Shown here piece by piece: positions 21,695 through 33,530 of a stretch of 64,000 bases of DNA. The first letter of the stretch is position 1. The number at the start of each line of letters is the position of its first letter. Below the pieces are notes generated by a model. It was given only the letters and a program-made list of their open reading frames with translations. It was not told the DNA's origin and did not search any database. Location of the stretch: contig OU342638.1 in the NCBI GenBank assembly GCA_910589415.1, positions 10,332,014 through 10,396,013 of the forward strand. Reading direction: 5' to 3'. Source of the DNA: Malachius bipustulatus. Taxonomy: Eukaryota; Arthropoda; Insecta; Coleoptera; Melyridae. Position numbers and translations under genes: made by a program.

Positions 21695-22339
21695 TCAAGC
21701 TATCCAATAGCAGAGGAGCATTTGCAATCGAATCGGGTCCTTTTCGCTCACAATCGGGTCGGCAAACCAACCGAAGTCACAGAGTTGTCATACTCACGAC
21801 AAAAATTGCCTTGTGATATAAGTTCTGTATTTCTGAAAAAAAATTCTGAACGTTTATTTAATTTAGAACATAAGTAACATTCAAAGAAAATTTATCAAGA
21901 TTTTATGTTACCTTAATTAATTTGATAGGTAGGTATATCGTGTAAAAGATAGGAAGCTAAAGTATTATATCATTCGTAGCGCTCCGTGATAGTTCAAAGC
22001 GGCAACGCTGCGACCGTCGCGTGCGCAGGCAAACAATATCGTAATTAATGGCAGTCAATGTTATTAAAATTATTAGTTAATCTGAAAATCAAATCGTAAA
22101 ATTCGGAATTCGAACTTCGCGTAATAAAAATTACGCAGTAGTGAGTAGTGCCCTTCAACTTGATACTAAAACATGTCTCAGAAGAATCTTAGCGACGAAG
22201 AGAAAATTTGGTACCTAATATGCGTAAGCAAATAGCAACCTATCTTAACCTCAATGATCCGCAATTGTACACGGGTAATTGTTAAAATATATAATTTTTC
22301 AATCTTTTCTATGAAATAAAAAAGGGTCGTAGAAAAAAT

Positions 22340-22445
22340 AGTGTATGGAACTCGCAGATAATGGCAACTAATACGCTTTTATGATGGTTAAGACACTCGC
22401 CTACGGCTCGTATCTTAACCATCATACTCGCGTATTAATAGCCTT
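22340..22445. repeat. Small foldback around CTCGCCTACGGCTCG
   Basis: TAATACGCTTTTATGATGGTTAAG is mirrored by CTTAACCATCATACTCGCGTATTA around a GC-rich centre. It is the same design as 1577-1704. Confidence 0.5.
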
Positions 22446-22784
22446 CATTATAAGCTCGTTGCATAATATACTTATGTATCTAAATCATTATCATTAAATG
22501 ATAAGAAATAATGTATGTCTCATTATTTATTGATTGAATGAGTATTATTATTATTGGTAACCCTAATCCTACATTTTAGATTACCTACCTATTTATTTTG
22601 AATTTTATTGTGATTATCTGGACTGAAATTAATGTTAAATATAGTTTAGTAAGGAACTAAAAAAACAGGTTTTCTTGGTTTATTTATTTAACTCAATTAC
22701 ACTATTTGTATTCAGTATTCCTCACTATAATTACATAGTTACCATTTTTTAAATCAATTTTGTCTCCTCTTTCTACAGCATGCA

Positions 22785-22905
22785 TCAACCCATGCACTGT
22801 TTCATCATATTTTCCTCTGCTGGAAATCTAAAGTATTTAATTGGACTGCCTTTAGTCACGTAATAATTGTTCTTGCAGTTCGAAATTGCACAACAAGGTA
22901 TGTTT
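22785..22905 (-). pseudogene. THAP zinc-finger fragment
   Basis: Read on the minus strand this gives CCAISNCKNNYYVTKG followed by SPIKYFRFPAEENMMKQCMG. The C-x4-C pair, then F-x-FP, is the start of a THAP (C2CH) DNA-binding domain as in P-element-type transposases and THAP proteins. The later Cys-x2-His part is absent, so it is one exon or a truncated copy. The upstream part of the open frame is hydrophobic and probably intron. P/THAP9-like transposase pieces occur elsewhere in the window (36225-37680, 43930-44650), which favours a transposon origin. Confidence 0.5.
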
Positions 22906-23134
22906 ATCAGATGTAATAACACTTTTAACACATTGATAAAACAGTAATACTCATAACAATGTAATATATAATATTTTATAGCTCCAGCACAAAGAAAAAC
23001 ACAAACAACCATCAACCAAGAAAGGAAGCATTAAAATTTGACGTTTTAAACCATCTCGTCGAGTTTAAACCACATGACGTCATTGCGCAGTAGTTGACCA
23101 AAATAGAAACCGCTATCGGCATACCGTGTATATG

Positions 23135-23752
23135 TGTATCGTGATTATAACGAGACCGCTCTGGAAAAATTATATTCGTATTGTGAAGAACTCCTAGCCC
23201 ACCATTTCATTTGTTTACATTCTTTTTTTTATACTGAGTTAGTCAATGACATGTTCGCGACAGTTCCAGTCACATGTCATGTGACACATTGACGGACAGT
23301 GTTGGTTCTGTGGATTTCTGGAGTGGTCTCGCCGAACAATCTGACATTTCCAGAATCCACGAATCGACGGCCGGTGCGCCGGTACAACCTTCGAGAAGGT
23401 ACCTAACTGTTTCGCTGACACGTCGGGGGAACTATATAAGGACAGCCGTGCGGCTGCGTGAGTAGTGGTAGTCCGGACGTGTAGTGAAGCTGAAGACAGA
23501 GCAGTAGTAACTAGTGAAGGCTGAAGTATAGACAGAGCAGTGTAGTGAAGTGAAGTGTGAAGTAAGGAAGCCAGTAGTGACAGTATAGCGAATTATAAAG
23601 AATAGACAAGTTGGTGTTGATGTAGTACAAGTAGTAGTGTAGTCAGCTGTGTGTGTTTGTTAGAATTAGAGGTTATAACTTGGATTAGTCAATAAAGTAA
23701 TTTGCAAGACTTTTAAGTAGTGGATTTATTATTGAGCCTTGAACCCGTAACA
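23135..23752 (+). mobile_element. Solo LTR (618 bp) with TATA box
   Basis: It begins TGTATCGTGATT and ends GAACCCGTAACA, with 5-bp direct repeats ATATG on both sides (23130-23134, 23753-23757). A TATA box (CTATATAAGG) is at about 23431, followed by a G-rich GTGAAG/TAGTG region that could be the R/U5 part. No internal coding region follows. The 63-codon frames on both strands lie inside the LTR and are not genes. It belongs to a different family from the 14567 element. Orientation is taken from the TATA box. Confidence 0.82.
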
Positions 23753-24414
23753 ATATGATGGATTGCTAGATCCATATTATTTGATGATGATATGCCAGAG
23801 CTAGTCTCGCCAGATCAGAAAGGGGTCTAGCGAGACTATATAGCAGATGGCGACTGCAGTGAAACGTCAAATGACGTGTTCTATGTCGGTGGTGCTGGTG
23901 ATGGTAAAAACTTGAAGCAAAACCCTAAATTAAATAAATATAATCAGTACTTCACTCATTTTTTTTATAATTGAAAGTTTCAAACATACTTCATCAACCT
24001 GCTCTGTTTCCAGCTTCGACATCAAGGTACCAGTGTTGTCAAGAAAAAATTTCTTCACAAAATACTTCTCTAGGTGGTTCTCAGGTTCTGAAGAAATATA
24101 TTCGTAACTTATTGTATTAATTCCCTCTTCCAAGCTTGACTCACAAATTGGCAGTGGTACGATAGGTAAGAATGATCGGAATGATTCATTATCAGAACGA
24201 ATTTTGATTTTCGCTGTCCAATGTTCATGTTTTTGAATTGTTCCTTCTGATAAATAATTACTACTCGAAGTAGTGGGAATTAAATATGCTCTGGTTCAGG
24301 ACCACCTCAGGCCTCAGGTATTATTCCTTATTCCTAAAATGTGGGAAAATGATGCTTGAAGTGAAGTGCGAATAAAAATGAACACCTGAATATAAGTACA
24401 AAATAATATATCTC

Positions 24415-25900
24415 ACTCAGCAACGACTTGAGTTTAACTTACCTATTATTATGTTATGTGCCTTTAATCTAGAAACTGTAGTATTAGCAAGGTATTTCTC
24501 ACATATTCGCATGTTCCACAACACATAAAGCAGCATACCTAATTTTTATTGTTATCTATTATAATTTCGGTGAACTGGAGCTCAGAATATTCCTGGAGTT
24601 TTGACTTCTGCCAACCATCGTAATCTATTGTGTGTGGTAGTATGATTCCATGAAAATTAATAATAATAAAATAACATAATAATAATTTGTTATCAAAAAA
24701 TCAAAACAAACATAGAAAATAATCTTGCTTTTCCAATTTCAATTGTTTTCATTCTTTACCTATTCTTTACGTATTGTTTACGTATTCTTTACATTCTTTA
24801 CGTCGAACGTAGAGGATGAATTCTTTACGCGTAAAGGCACATCACTGATCGTAGCCCAGAAGATCGATTCTTTTGGGAATCGATTTAAATCGCACATCCC
24901 TATTGTGACTCGTGATTCCGATTCGTGAATTCGAATCGTGACTAGACTTCACATACACAAAATGGTAGTGGCACTTAGGCAGGCACGTTTTTTCAAGAAC
25001 TTCCATTCCATGTCTTCATTTCTGTGCAGTTAGGTACATTATTAACTAATTAAATTGCAAATCAAGCGCAATTGACTTTTAGCTACAGTACAGATGTCCA
25101 GTAAGTAGGTACATGTACATACATACTTCCAAATTACTCCGGAGCATACAAGGGAGGTCATAACCTAGTTTATTGTGATTTATAATAAAGCCTAGCTCAT
25201 GCTTATTTCAAAATTTATCTTCTTGTGTCTCATTATAATGATTTACATAATATAGTTTTTTACAGCTACCATAAGAGATAATTTAAGCCGTCTAGTGATG
25301 CCCAACGTATTCCCGGGGGTAAGGTATACATGCATGAGTGTAATCCCTTATTGCTGATAAAATTAAATTTTAGAAATCACTCATCACTCGTCTATTACCC
25401 CTCACTCCGCCAGATGATTGGAAGATCACCTGCATCCACGACCGAAACTGGGTAAACTATAGGCTAAGGTACAACTTACAAGGCGAGAGGATGGTAGTTC
25501 ACTCTCCCCAATTGTGTGAGTATAATTTATCCAAGATAAGTGTAAAATCATCACCTTTTTGGTACATATAGCCTAATTACCTGTTTAATCATAGCTCTAT
25601 TGTATTGTAGTAACTAAATAGTGGGCTATTTGCCATTTTCGCAGGTGGTCATCAGAAAAAACAGAACAGTAGCAAGTATCTATAGTCTATGTGGATTCAC
25701 AGGTTATCTTAGAACATGGTCATTTACATCACTGTCCAGATAGTCTGACACAGTATAGGGTTCCAAGCTGTATAATATTTATTTGCAACAGTGTTTTTTT
25801 TATCAAGCTGAAATTTCCACAAGTTTTGAGTCGTAAGTAAATATTTAAAAAATTTAATACACAAGTATAGAGTCTATTTTCCTATACAAGAGAGACGGTG
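24415..25900. other. Non-coding stretch with hAT-like end fragments
   Basis: Only short fragments are recognisable: a TTCTTTACGT-rich piece with a hAT-like GGCACATCACTG end at 24725-24845, and a piece with ATCGATTTAAATCGCACATCCC at 24855-24900 that also resembles a hAT end. No gene is seen. Confidence 0.4.
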
Positions 25901-25914
25901 ATAGGGAAAACTGT

Positions 25915-26345
25915 AATTAACTATGTTTCTGTTTCTAGTACTATAACTATGAGTTGATCTATAGGGCTCAAAATATTGTCGTGCTTGAAAAGAAATTTGA
26001 CGCATTCATAGATGTATAACTTCCCGTAAGGTAGCGGCTCTCTCGATGAAGGTGGTATCATCAACAAACAGGCATGTGGCGTCAGACTGTACATTGCTCG
26101 CAAGGTCATTTAAATAAATTTTTAAAAGTATAGGTCCTAGGATCGACCCCTGAGGAACTCCATATTTTATCTCCTCCCATTGAGATCTTTGGTTTCTTAT
26201 GCACACTTGCTGCATTCTTCTTGTTAGATAGGAACTGAGTGGCTGATGAGGAATTCCTCTAACTCCATAGTAGAATAGCTCTTGTTTGAGCACTTCATGT
26301 GATATGCTATCGAAAGCCTTACTTAGAGTGAGTACCGTAACTCGT
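25915..26345 (-). pseudogene. LINE reverse transcriptase fragment (internally deleted)
   Basis: On the minus strand, LSKAFDSISHEVLKQELFYYG is followed by YGVPQGSILGPILLKIYLNDL and CLFVDDTTF, the fingers/palm motifs of a non-LTR retrotransposon RT (the usual FADD is FVDD here). After VIHL the frame shifts to LPYGKLYIYECVKFLFKH, which is the far C-terminus of this kind of LINE protein. The RT thumb and much of the C-terminal region are therefore deleted. It lies downstream of ORF1-like remains in the same orientation and is probably the same copy. Confidence 0.8.
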
Positions 26346-26389
26346 CAGTACTAACCGTTAAAATAGTGAAGGTGCCTGTGGGTTACTCA

Positions 26390-27200
26390 AATTATTGAAT
26401 TTTAGAAAATTAAATCTGCCGATTAGAGATCCTGTCGGCCGAAATTCAGGTTTCTCGTACAAATATTTATAATTTAGTGGAATTCCTACCTTGACAGAAT
26501 TATACGTTTTAAACGATTTCCTTATTTTTTGGATGTATAATTTCTACTGTGTACTCTCCTTGTCTATTGTCATTTAAAAAGTTTAGTAAATCTTCTGACT
26601 TTATTGTAGTTGTAAATCTTGAAACAAAAAACCATACTTTTCGTGGTGAAGTTACTGTTAAATAATTTTTTCTTTCAGATCCAATGAAGTGATTGTTTTT
26701 AGATTTTATTTCTTCATTTTTTTAGAGGTTTTGGTTTTCTTTCCGCTTGATCATCAATCATTATTACTTTCAAATCTTGGTCTTTATTATTCTGTTTTTA
26801 GTACGTTTGGTTGTTGAATTAGTAAAAACATTACGTTTAAGGCAATAATTGTTTCAACATCCATTCCAATAGATGGTTTTCGTTTAATTTTTTTATTGTT
26901 ATTCATGTTTGTTAACAAATGGATCAAGTTTATGTTTGATTCTTTCAACACTTCAATTTGTTTCTTCAATTCCAAAATATTTTCATTTAGTAATTTATGT
27001 TCTTCACTGATATTTGAAACTTCTTTTTGTAAAATTATTGTGTAGATAGTAGTTTTGAAACTTTTACCGTTGAATATTTTCAATAATTCATTATATTATG
27101 TAAATAACTTTCCTGTCATTTTGGGAACGGGTATTTTGTGACATTTTTCTGAAACTTCAAAACTTCTTCCTCAAAATCGATTAATTTTTTGTTTTTCTGA
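26390..27200 (-). pseudogene. LINE ORF1-like remnant (coiled coil plus C-terminal domain)
   Basis: The minus frame at 26787-27083 has a heptad-like stretch (SEEHKLLNENILELKKQIEV, then LKESNINLIHLL) predicted as a coiled coil. Further downstream, in shifted frames, come WFFVSRFTTTIKSEDLLNFL and KPEFRPTGSLIGRFNF, which resemble the C-terminal part of insect CR1/Jockey-type ORF1 proteins. The order coiled coil, C-terminal domain, then RT on the same strand fits one 5'-truncated LINE spanning 27200 to 25915. Several stops and frameshifts are present. This is a family resemblance from memory, not a search. Confidence 0.55.
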
Positions 27201-27204
27201 AAAA

Positions 27205-28945
27205 ATACTTTATTCCAGTATTCTTCTATGATGATGAAGGAACTACTAAAGGTTGAAGAGCATATTATTTCGTGAAAAAATTTAATATTTATACAAAAAA
27301 TACGTAAAATTGGTCAGACAGAGTAAAGCTTTGACTGACCAGGTTGATAACAAATGAATATTATGAATATGAGTTACAATCTTATTAACTTCTATCATGA
27401 ATGTCTCATGAATATCTCAAATCTGTTCTTTAGCTCTTACAAGATTTATAAAAAAAGTGATCCAAATTATTAGGAAATTCGCATCAAAGAGCCGTCGATT
27501 TCTTTTTTGTGTTATGGTGGCTCTCCAGCTTTAGAAAAAAGCACTTCTGACGGTACTGATGTCGGTGTCGCCACAATCGTGAGATAAACTTTAGCTTGTT
27601 TGTACAATTCAACGAAAACCTCTTTTTTCTCAGGGAAAGGGGGCAAAAAATTAGCACCTCTTTTTATGTATAAAAAAAATTTGGGGCGCCAACTTTACAT
27701 GGATGCTATTTACCCGGTCTGTTTTTCATGGTGCATTTGATGGCCAAAGAAAATATTTTTCTACCATGATCAAATGATGGTATTCCATCAGTTTGAAATA
27801 ACTATATTATCGCATCTGTGAAAGTTTCATTAAAGTAATTCATAATTTATGCTTTCAGATGAAGATCAAAATACCGCATCGAAATGGAGCTTTTTCGAGC
27901 ACCGGAAAGGGAAACTAGGTTATGGAAGATGACAGCATCGATCCGGTGAAAGTCTCCGAAAGTGAATTAGAAAGAAACTGCTGTTAGCAAACTAGTGTTC
28001 GTTGATTGGCCAGAAGTCTGCGATGAACAGAAAATGAAGCGAAAAGATCAAAATTGGAGAGGAGTCAGGTGAAGTGATTCGACCGGCAAAAGAAGGTGAG
28101 CGATTATTCGTTAATCTAGACTAGAAGCTTAATCAAATTGGTGGAAATTTGAGAATAATAATAAAAATAATTCTGCACTGCTAAGCTGAAATGTCCTATC
28201 TGAATTAATACAAGTTTATTTGTATAAGCTAATTTGCATTCACTTTTAAGTTCGAACATTTAACATTTTTAGAAGTTGATGAAATTTCACTTATAGACTA
28301 TTAATAAGAAGTAGATTTAGGTGGATATCTTTTTAAGTTTGATTTTTGTAACATTTTACGTTTACTCTTAAAATGAGATAGGACTTATACTGTTAAAATC
28401 ACTTTATTGTTTAAATAGTAGGTAAACAGAAAAGGCAGGTATACATTATCAACTTAGAAGCTACTGAACAAAAACTTTATTTTACAGTATCACAGCAAAG
28501 CAGCACAGGCAGTTTTTTAGCTTATGTCTTCTTTGCGCAATTACTAAGCTCAAATGTCCAATATAGCACATAGGACAAACTATTTAGTAATATTACAAAT
28601 TAATGTGTATAATTGCAATAGTAAATGTCCGATTCTGACAGTTAGGACTCTTTATGCATTAGATTGGTACTTTGCAGCATAAATAGGACCATTTTGGCTA
28701 GAAAAATAGGTAGATTAACATGTTGTGACCTAGAAAATGTGTTTATCGCATAATACAAAATTTTGTCAAATTTTGTTCAGCTTCCCAGAGCAGAATTATT
28801 ATTATTATTACAATAATAATAACAGTCTTTATTTATGCTCATACAGATCAATGAATAATATAATAATACTAATATAATAGTTTATGTAGGTAAATTTTGT
28901 TTGAATAACGACTCAATTGCGTTTCTCTGTAAATTAAAGTTTTTA
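27205..28945. other. Mostly non-coding; one exon-like segment
   Basis: A 240-nt less AT-rich piece at about 27858-28096 is preceded by TTTCAG and followed by GTGAGC, like an internal exon on the plus strand, but all three frames contain stops. Nothing else is recognisable. Confidence 0.25.
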
Positions 28946-28949
28946 TTAA

Positions 28950-29469
28950 CCTTTAAGTGGTAACGCGGTGTCTCTCAGACACTGACACATTTTCAATGTG
29001 CTATATTTTTGTTATTACTTTTGAAATAATTTTTTCCGTTCGTGTATTCTTTCACTGTAAACTAAAGCCAAAATTTCATCATTTTTGTGCACACAGGAAG
29101 CGAGTAATAAATTTTTTAAGTATAGCATGTCCTGTTCTGTGTCTGGCAGACACCGGGTTACCGTAAAGAATACTTAAAAAATATATAATCAAATATTATT
29201 TGATTATATTTTATTGCCACCTGTTGACTAGGAATTTTAACTTAATTTTTTGAGATTGTTATTTTAAAAGTGAACTTTTTTATTTTTTGTACAATAAAAA
29301 ATAATTAAACACAAATGTATCCGATTATTATAGGTTCAAAAAATTAAATAACAAGCATATATTAACACAAAAATATTGCATAACCCCCCAATGATGCATT
29401 AATGTCTTCCGTGCCTGTGAGACACTGCGTTGGCGTAAGAGTAAGTCGTTCCACCTTACCACTTAAAGG
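28950..29469. mobile_element. 520-bp TTAA-flanked MITE (piggyBac-like)
   Basis: Inverted ends CCTTTAAGTGGTAA are flanked by TTAA at 28946-28949 and 29470-29473, the target site of piggyBac-type elements. The subterminal word GTGTCTC(T/A)CAGACAC recurs. The 69-codon plus frame at 28957-29166 lies wholly inside and is not a gene. Confidence 0.8.
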
Positions 29470-29575
29470 TTAATATTTTGCGTTGTAAATAATATAAAGT
29501 TGTTTCAATGTTACCTGTAAATTAAAGAAACAACATTTAAAGTAGTGATGAAACCTGTACACCTGTAAACATGTA

Positions 29576-30393
29576 CAGGGTGATTCATTATAATGTCGCC
29601 CCCCTTTAACTTTGTTATTTCATGTGTCCCAAAAAAATTAAAAGTGGGGTTATGTAGGTGCTAAAAAAGACTTTTTTAGACGTGTAACAAAAATTTGAAA
29701 GTAGATCAATATACAGGGAAAACCAAAATTTTTTATTTTTTTCAATGTATCACCCTATATATGAATTTATTTTTCGATTCCTCGTAAAATTCTAAGCATA
29801 ACTTATATAACATACCGTATACCTAAATTCAAAGGCTTCTGAAATATTCGCATTTGAAACATCATCAAATATTTTATAAAACACCTGTTGCAAATCAAGA
29901 AATCTAACAATAAAATGCTCTACTGGGCCTCCATTTTTTTCAACACATTTTATAAGGGTTTATAAGGGTTGTTCGCATTTTCTCCAATGAATCTGTTATG
30001 AATAATTCTGGGTTATTTTAATTTAAATTATTAATTTTAATCCGTATCAAATCTTTTAGATGATCGAGGTTTTCAATTTGGTAGTTATACACACGGTTTT
30101 TTAAATAGTTTCAAATGCGAATATTTCAGAAACTATTGAATTTAGGTATACGGTATGTTAAATAAATTATGCTTAGAATTTTACGAGGAATCGAAAAATA
30201 TATTCATATATAGGGTGTTCCATTGAAAAAAAAATTAAATTTTTGGTTTTCCCTGTATACTGATCTATTTTCAAATTTTTGTTATACGTATAAAAAAGTC
30301 TTTTTTAGCACCTACATAACCCTACTTTTAATTTTTTTGAGACACATGAAATAACAAAGTTAAAGGGGGGCGACATTATAATGAATCACCCTG
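29576..30393. mobile_element. 818-bp TIR element, CAGGGTGATTCATTATAATG ends
   Basis: Inverted repeats of about 310 bp (29576-29890 and 30080-30393) start CAGGGTGATTCATTATAATG and are flanked by TA on both sides. The arms are highly similar. The middle 200 bp has no coding potential. A Tc1/mariner-type non-autonomous element is the simplest reading. Confidence 0.8.
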
Positions 30394-31041
30394 TACAGGT
30401 AATGACCATACTAAACCTTTAAAAAAATTAGACCCCCCTGTATCTATTAATAGGAAAAAATCAATTTCCTTTGCCTGAAACCCCTAAAATAAATCCAAAA
30501 TGACAGAAATCGAATTACCTATAAGACTTTAGTAAATTAATGAGGAAGGTATTTATTTAAACTTTCTGGTTTCATCATAAAAAACCGGTTTTCATCTGAG
30601 AGTTCCTTGTAATAGTTGCACCTGCAAATCCTGCAATGTTGTTGCTTTGTGTCCCTACTGAGCAGAGGGTAGTTAAATGATGTGAAATGATGCTTTTTAT
30701 GATTGTCTGGAACTCCAAGGAGTGTTATTTTATTTTACTGGTACTAGTGTTGGGATTGTTGGGGATTACCAACAACTGATTTCAATAAAAAATAATTAAA
30801 AATTTCAATTCCTGTATTTTGTTCTTTTATTCATTTGTTCTCTAAAGTCTTAAAAAGGCTTACTGTTATTATTGTTTGTCTACAATATGCTTTTAATGAA
30901 AATTTAAAAACTCCATCACAACTAGGGATTGCAATACCGGTATACCGGAATACCAAACACCGGTATTTTTCCAGAAAATCCAATACCGAAATGCCGGTAT
31001 TTATATCCGGAAAATACCGGTATTTGGGTATTTCCGACGCA

Positions 31042-31192
31042 CAATTTCCTTACAATTCCACCGACTAGTGTACAGTCTGAGAGGGCATTTTCGGCAGCAG
31101 GAGCAGTTTGTACAAAAATACGTTCTAATCTTAACGATGACACCATCGATGCATTATGTTTTTTGAAATCACATTTTTTAAACAATGTATAA
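31042..31192 (+). pseudogene. hAT transposase C-terminal (dimerisation) domain
   Basis: The frame reads PPTSVQSERAFSAAGAVCTK, then IRSNLNDDTIDALCFLKSHF, ending at a stop at 31190-31192. This is the hAT family C-terminal dimerisation motif (P-x-S...ER.FS.AG.....R..L....+..L.F+K). All upstream catalytic parts are missing; the open frame before it is TIR sequence. The copy could only move in trans. Confidence 0.88.
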
Positions 31193-31371
31193 GCAATGTC
31201 TAATTAATTAGTAACAACAAATGTTTAATTTTGAAGTCCATGAAAGTCAAGCATACAACAATATTATGTATATTTTTTTAAAAACCTGAATACGGAATTT
31301 TCTTTTTAATTTTTAAATTTATGTTTGTTTTACTTTTAGTTTGTTGTTGTTATCTTATTTCATGACTTAGT

Positions 31372-31634
31372 AATTGAACCCTATGCTGCAACAACGTTGT
31401 AAGTGCCAAAAGTAAATTTTGCGGGAAGTCGGAATAAACATTTTTTTGTGAACCAATATAATATATCAGCTTACAAACATTAATATATTCATGTTAATTA
31501 ATGAAAATAATTAATAAATATATTAATGTTTGTTAGCTGATATATTATATTGGTTCACAAAAAAATGTTTATTCCGACTTCCCGCAAAATTTACTTTTGG
31601 CACTTACAACGTTGTTGCAGCATAGGGTTCAATT
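31372..31634. repeat. Near-perfect 263-bp palindrome nested in the hAT element
   Basis: Arms of about 118 bp (31372-31489 and 31517-31634) begin AATTGAACCCTATGCTGC. I see one mismatch between them (AGCTTACAAAC against AGCTAACAAAC), around a 27-bp AT-rich loop. AATT at both outer edges may be a 4-bp target duplication. The lack of divergence implies a recent insertion or active repair between arms. Confidence 0.88.
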
Positions 31635-31829
31635 GTTAAGAAAAGAGATAGTTATTGTTTTGTTTTATAAATAAACATCCATAAATTGATTAATTGTACT
31701 GAAATTCGAATTTTGCATTTCTTCAAAATAACCGGTATAATATCGGTATACCGGTATTATTACAAATAAATACCGAAATACCGGTATTCTGATTATCCTT
31801 CGGTATTGCAATCCCTAATCACAACTCCC

Positions 31830-32380
31830 TGTGATAATGAAAGGCAATAAATTGGTGAAGGTCAAGTCACATTAGGGCTAGCAGGAAGGAGGAAGGACGG
31901 ATAACTACTGCTATGCAGCGCCATGGGTGCTCCACAAGGAGCCCACCTACTTGAATTATTTTATGAACATTAATTCGAAATTGATACTTTCAACAAGTTT
32001 TTCTATCTAATCATCCTCCTTTCTTTATATTTCGTCCGCATATTAGGACAATCTGTATCTGAAGTTCACATTCCTATTAACTGTTTACAACTGGTTAACC
32101 TATTAACCATCATTTCCCTATCTAAGAATACTGAATGGTTATTTTCATGCAACTATTAAAGAAACGTGTACAGGTTTATAAACGTTTAGTGTTGACCGTT
32201 TAGTGTTGACCCTTACACCTTTAATTTATTACACGCTTTTTTTCATCACTAATTTAAAGCCTTTATTTAACAAATTTTCTTCCCTTATTCTAATAGTTAC
32301 TTCTAATAATAATTACTTCACAATTAAACAATAAAAATAACTAACAAAAATTAACAATAAATTTCTCGACTTGTCCATCT
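31830..32380. other. Non-coding stretch
   Basis: No gene seen. A short direct repeat, GTTTAGTGTTGACC, is present twice at about 32184-32211. Confidence 0.4.
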
Positions 32381-32386
32381 GAACGT

Positions 32387-33530
32387 CTACCTATATCTGC
32401 CTGCCATCGCATCGAACCGGTCGTCGTGCGCGGAAGATTTCAATATTATTAATTTTGACGTATCTAGTGAAGGGCAAGAAGTGTGGTGGTTGGTGAATTT
32501 TTGGTTAGCTAATACTGGGGGGGTGAGTTTTGTGACGTGAAAAAGGTTTGATTCCACCTTTCTGTGTCCAGTGTCTTCATACATAAAATAAACCGAAATT
32601 TTCCTTTGTATTTATACGTCCGATTCTTAGTAGTTCATCCAATTTTTTCCTATTTAATCGGTTTCCATTTTCTACATAAACTAGGTCCCCCACATTTAAT
32701 TCATACTTCTTTCTATGTTTATCGAATTTTTTCTTCCCCCACATTTAATTCATACTTCTTTCTATGTTTATCGAATTTTTTCTTATTATAATCGTGTTGT
32801 GTTGTCTCAATTCATGCGGTAGAATGGCATTATTTTCGCCCTCCAATAAATATTCAGGAGAGAAATTTGTAACTGTATGCTCTGTTTTGTTATACATCTC
32901 TGTACAGTTTTGTGCTATCGTTGTCCAAGCTGTTCGTTTCTTTTCTTCATTTAATTTGCATCCTATTTTGTTGACTAAAGTTTGATTTAGTCTTTCGTTG
33001 AGGCCGTTTGAAAAAGGCGAGTCAACCGCAGCGAAGATTAATTTTATGTTCTTTTCATTTAGGAATCCTTTAAATTCTTTTGAGTTGATCCCCGGGTATT
33101 GATCAGCTAAGACTATTCCTATGTTATTATTTTGAGCTACCATTTTTGTCAATTTTATGAAATCATCAGAGGTTTGAGTTTTTGATGTTGTAATACATAT
33201 AAGAATATCTTGTGAAGTGATCTACGAGTAGATGTAAGTACTTTTTTGTTGAACGAGAGCCGCCGAAGCCTCCGATTGTATCTATGGATACTATTTCAAA
33301 CGGGTAGATTGCTCGCCCTAAGTGTGATAATAAACCAATTTTAGATTTTTTCCTTGATTTGTTCTTTATACATATTTCGCACTGATCACAAATGGTTTTT
33401 ATGTTAGTCGTCATATTTTTTGCTGTGTAAAATGGTGTGATTTTGTTTTGCATCTAGGTTTTTCCTATGTGACAATACGTATTGTGTATAGTTCTTATCA
33501 ACCTTTTACTAAAATCTTCCGAGAGACCAG
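32387..33530 (-). pseudogene. pol: Gypsy-type integrase relic (broken)
   Basis: Read on the minus strand: an H2C2 zinc domain (HNTYCHIGKT ... CDQCEIC), the first catalytic Asp (SIDTIGGFGGS), then in another frame ADQYPG for the second Asp and NGLNERLNQ for the Glu, then a C-terminal region (KYELNVGDLVYVENG ... VESNLFHVTKLTPP). Stops near 33453 and 33155 and a 49-bp duplication at 32701-32798 break it. It is a different lineage from the element at 14567. No RT or LTR is visible next to it. The upstream end is fused to a LINE at about 33530. Confidence 0.85.
32701..32798. repeat. 49-bp tandem duplication in the integrase relic
   Basis: The block containing TCATACTTCTTTCTATG...CGAATTTTTTCTT starts at 32701 and again at 32750. 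As 49 is not divisible by three, it shifts the reading frame between the integrase core and its C-terminus. Confidence 0.88.

Larger units (their letters stand above)
22490..24410 (-). repeat. Dispersed repeat copy B (inverted relative to copy A)
   Basis: It matches 3845-5040 in inverted orientation in two blocks: 22490-22735 and 23780-24410. The middle holds a THAP fragment and a 618-bp solo LTR that copy A lacks. The coding-like exon with EPENHLEKYFVKKFF (around 24090-24000) is open here for more codons than in copy A, and the intron-like gap (GTATG...TTTAG) is also kept. Function unknown. Confidence 0.55.
30923..31817 (+). mobile_element. Internally deleted hAT element with 8-bp target duplication
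   Basis: The ends TAGGGATTGCAATACC and GGTATTGCAATCCCTA are inverted and flanked by the perfect 8-bp repeat ATCACAAC (30915-30922, 31818-31825), diagnostic for hAT. Subterminal regions are full of ACCGGTAT words. The inside keeps only the transposase C-terminus and a later hairpin insertion. Confidence 0.92.

Noticed and set aside
28957..29166. 69-codon plus-strand frame
   Set aside because: It lies inside the TTAA-flanked MITE and has no motif.
30614..30665. Further CCCACTGAGCAAG element end near CCCTACTGAGCAG
   Set aside because: The resemblance is short and the orientation does not fit the adjacent GCAATGTTG words, so I cannot support it.
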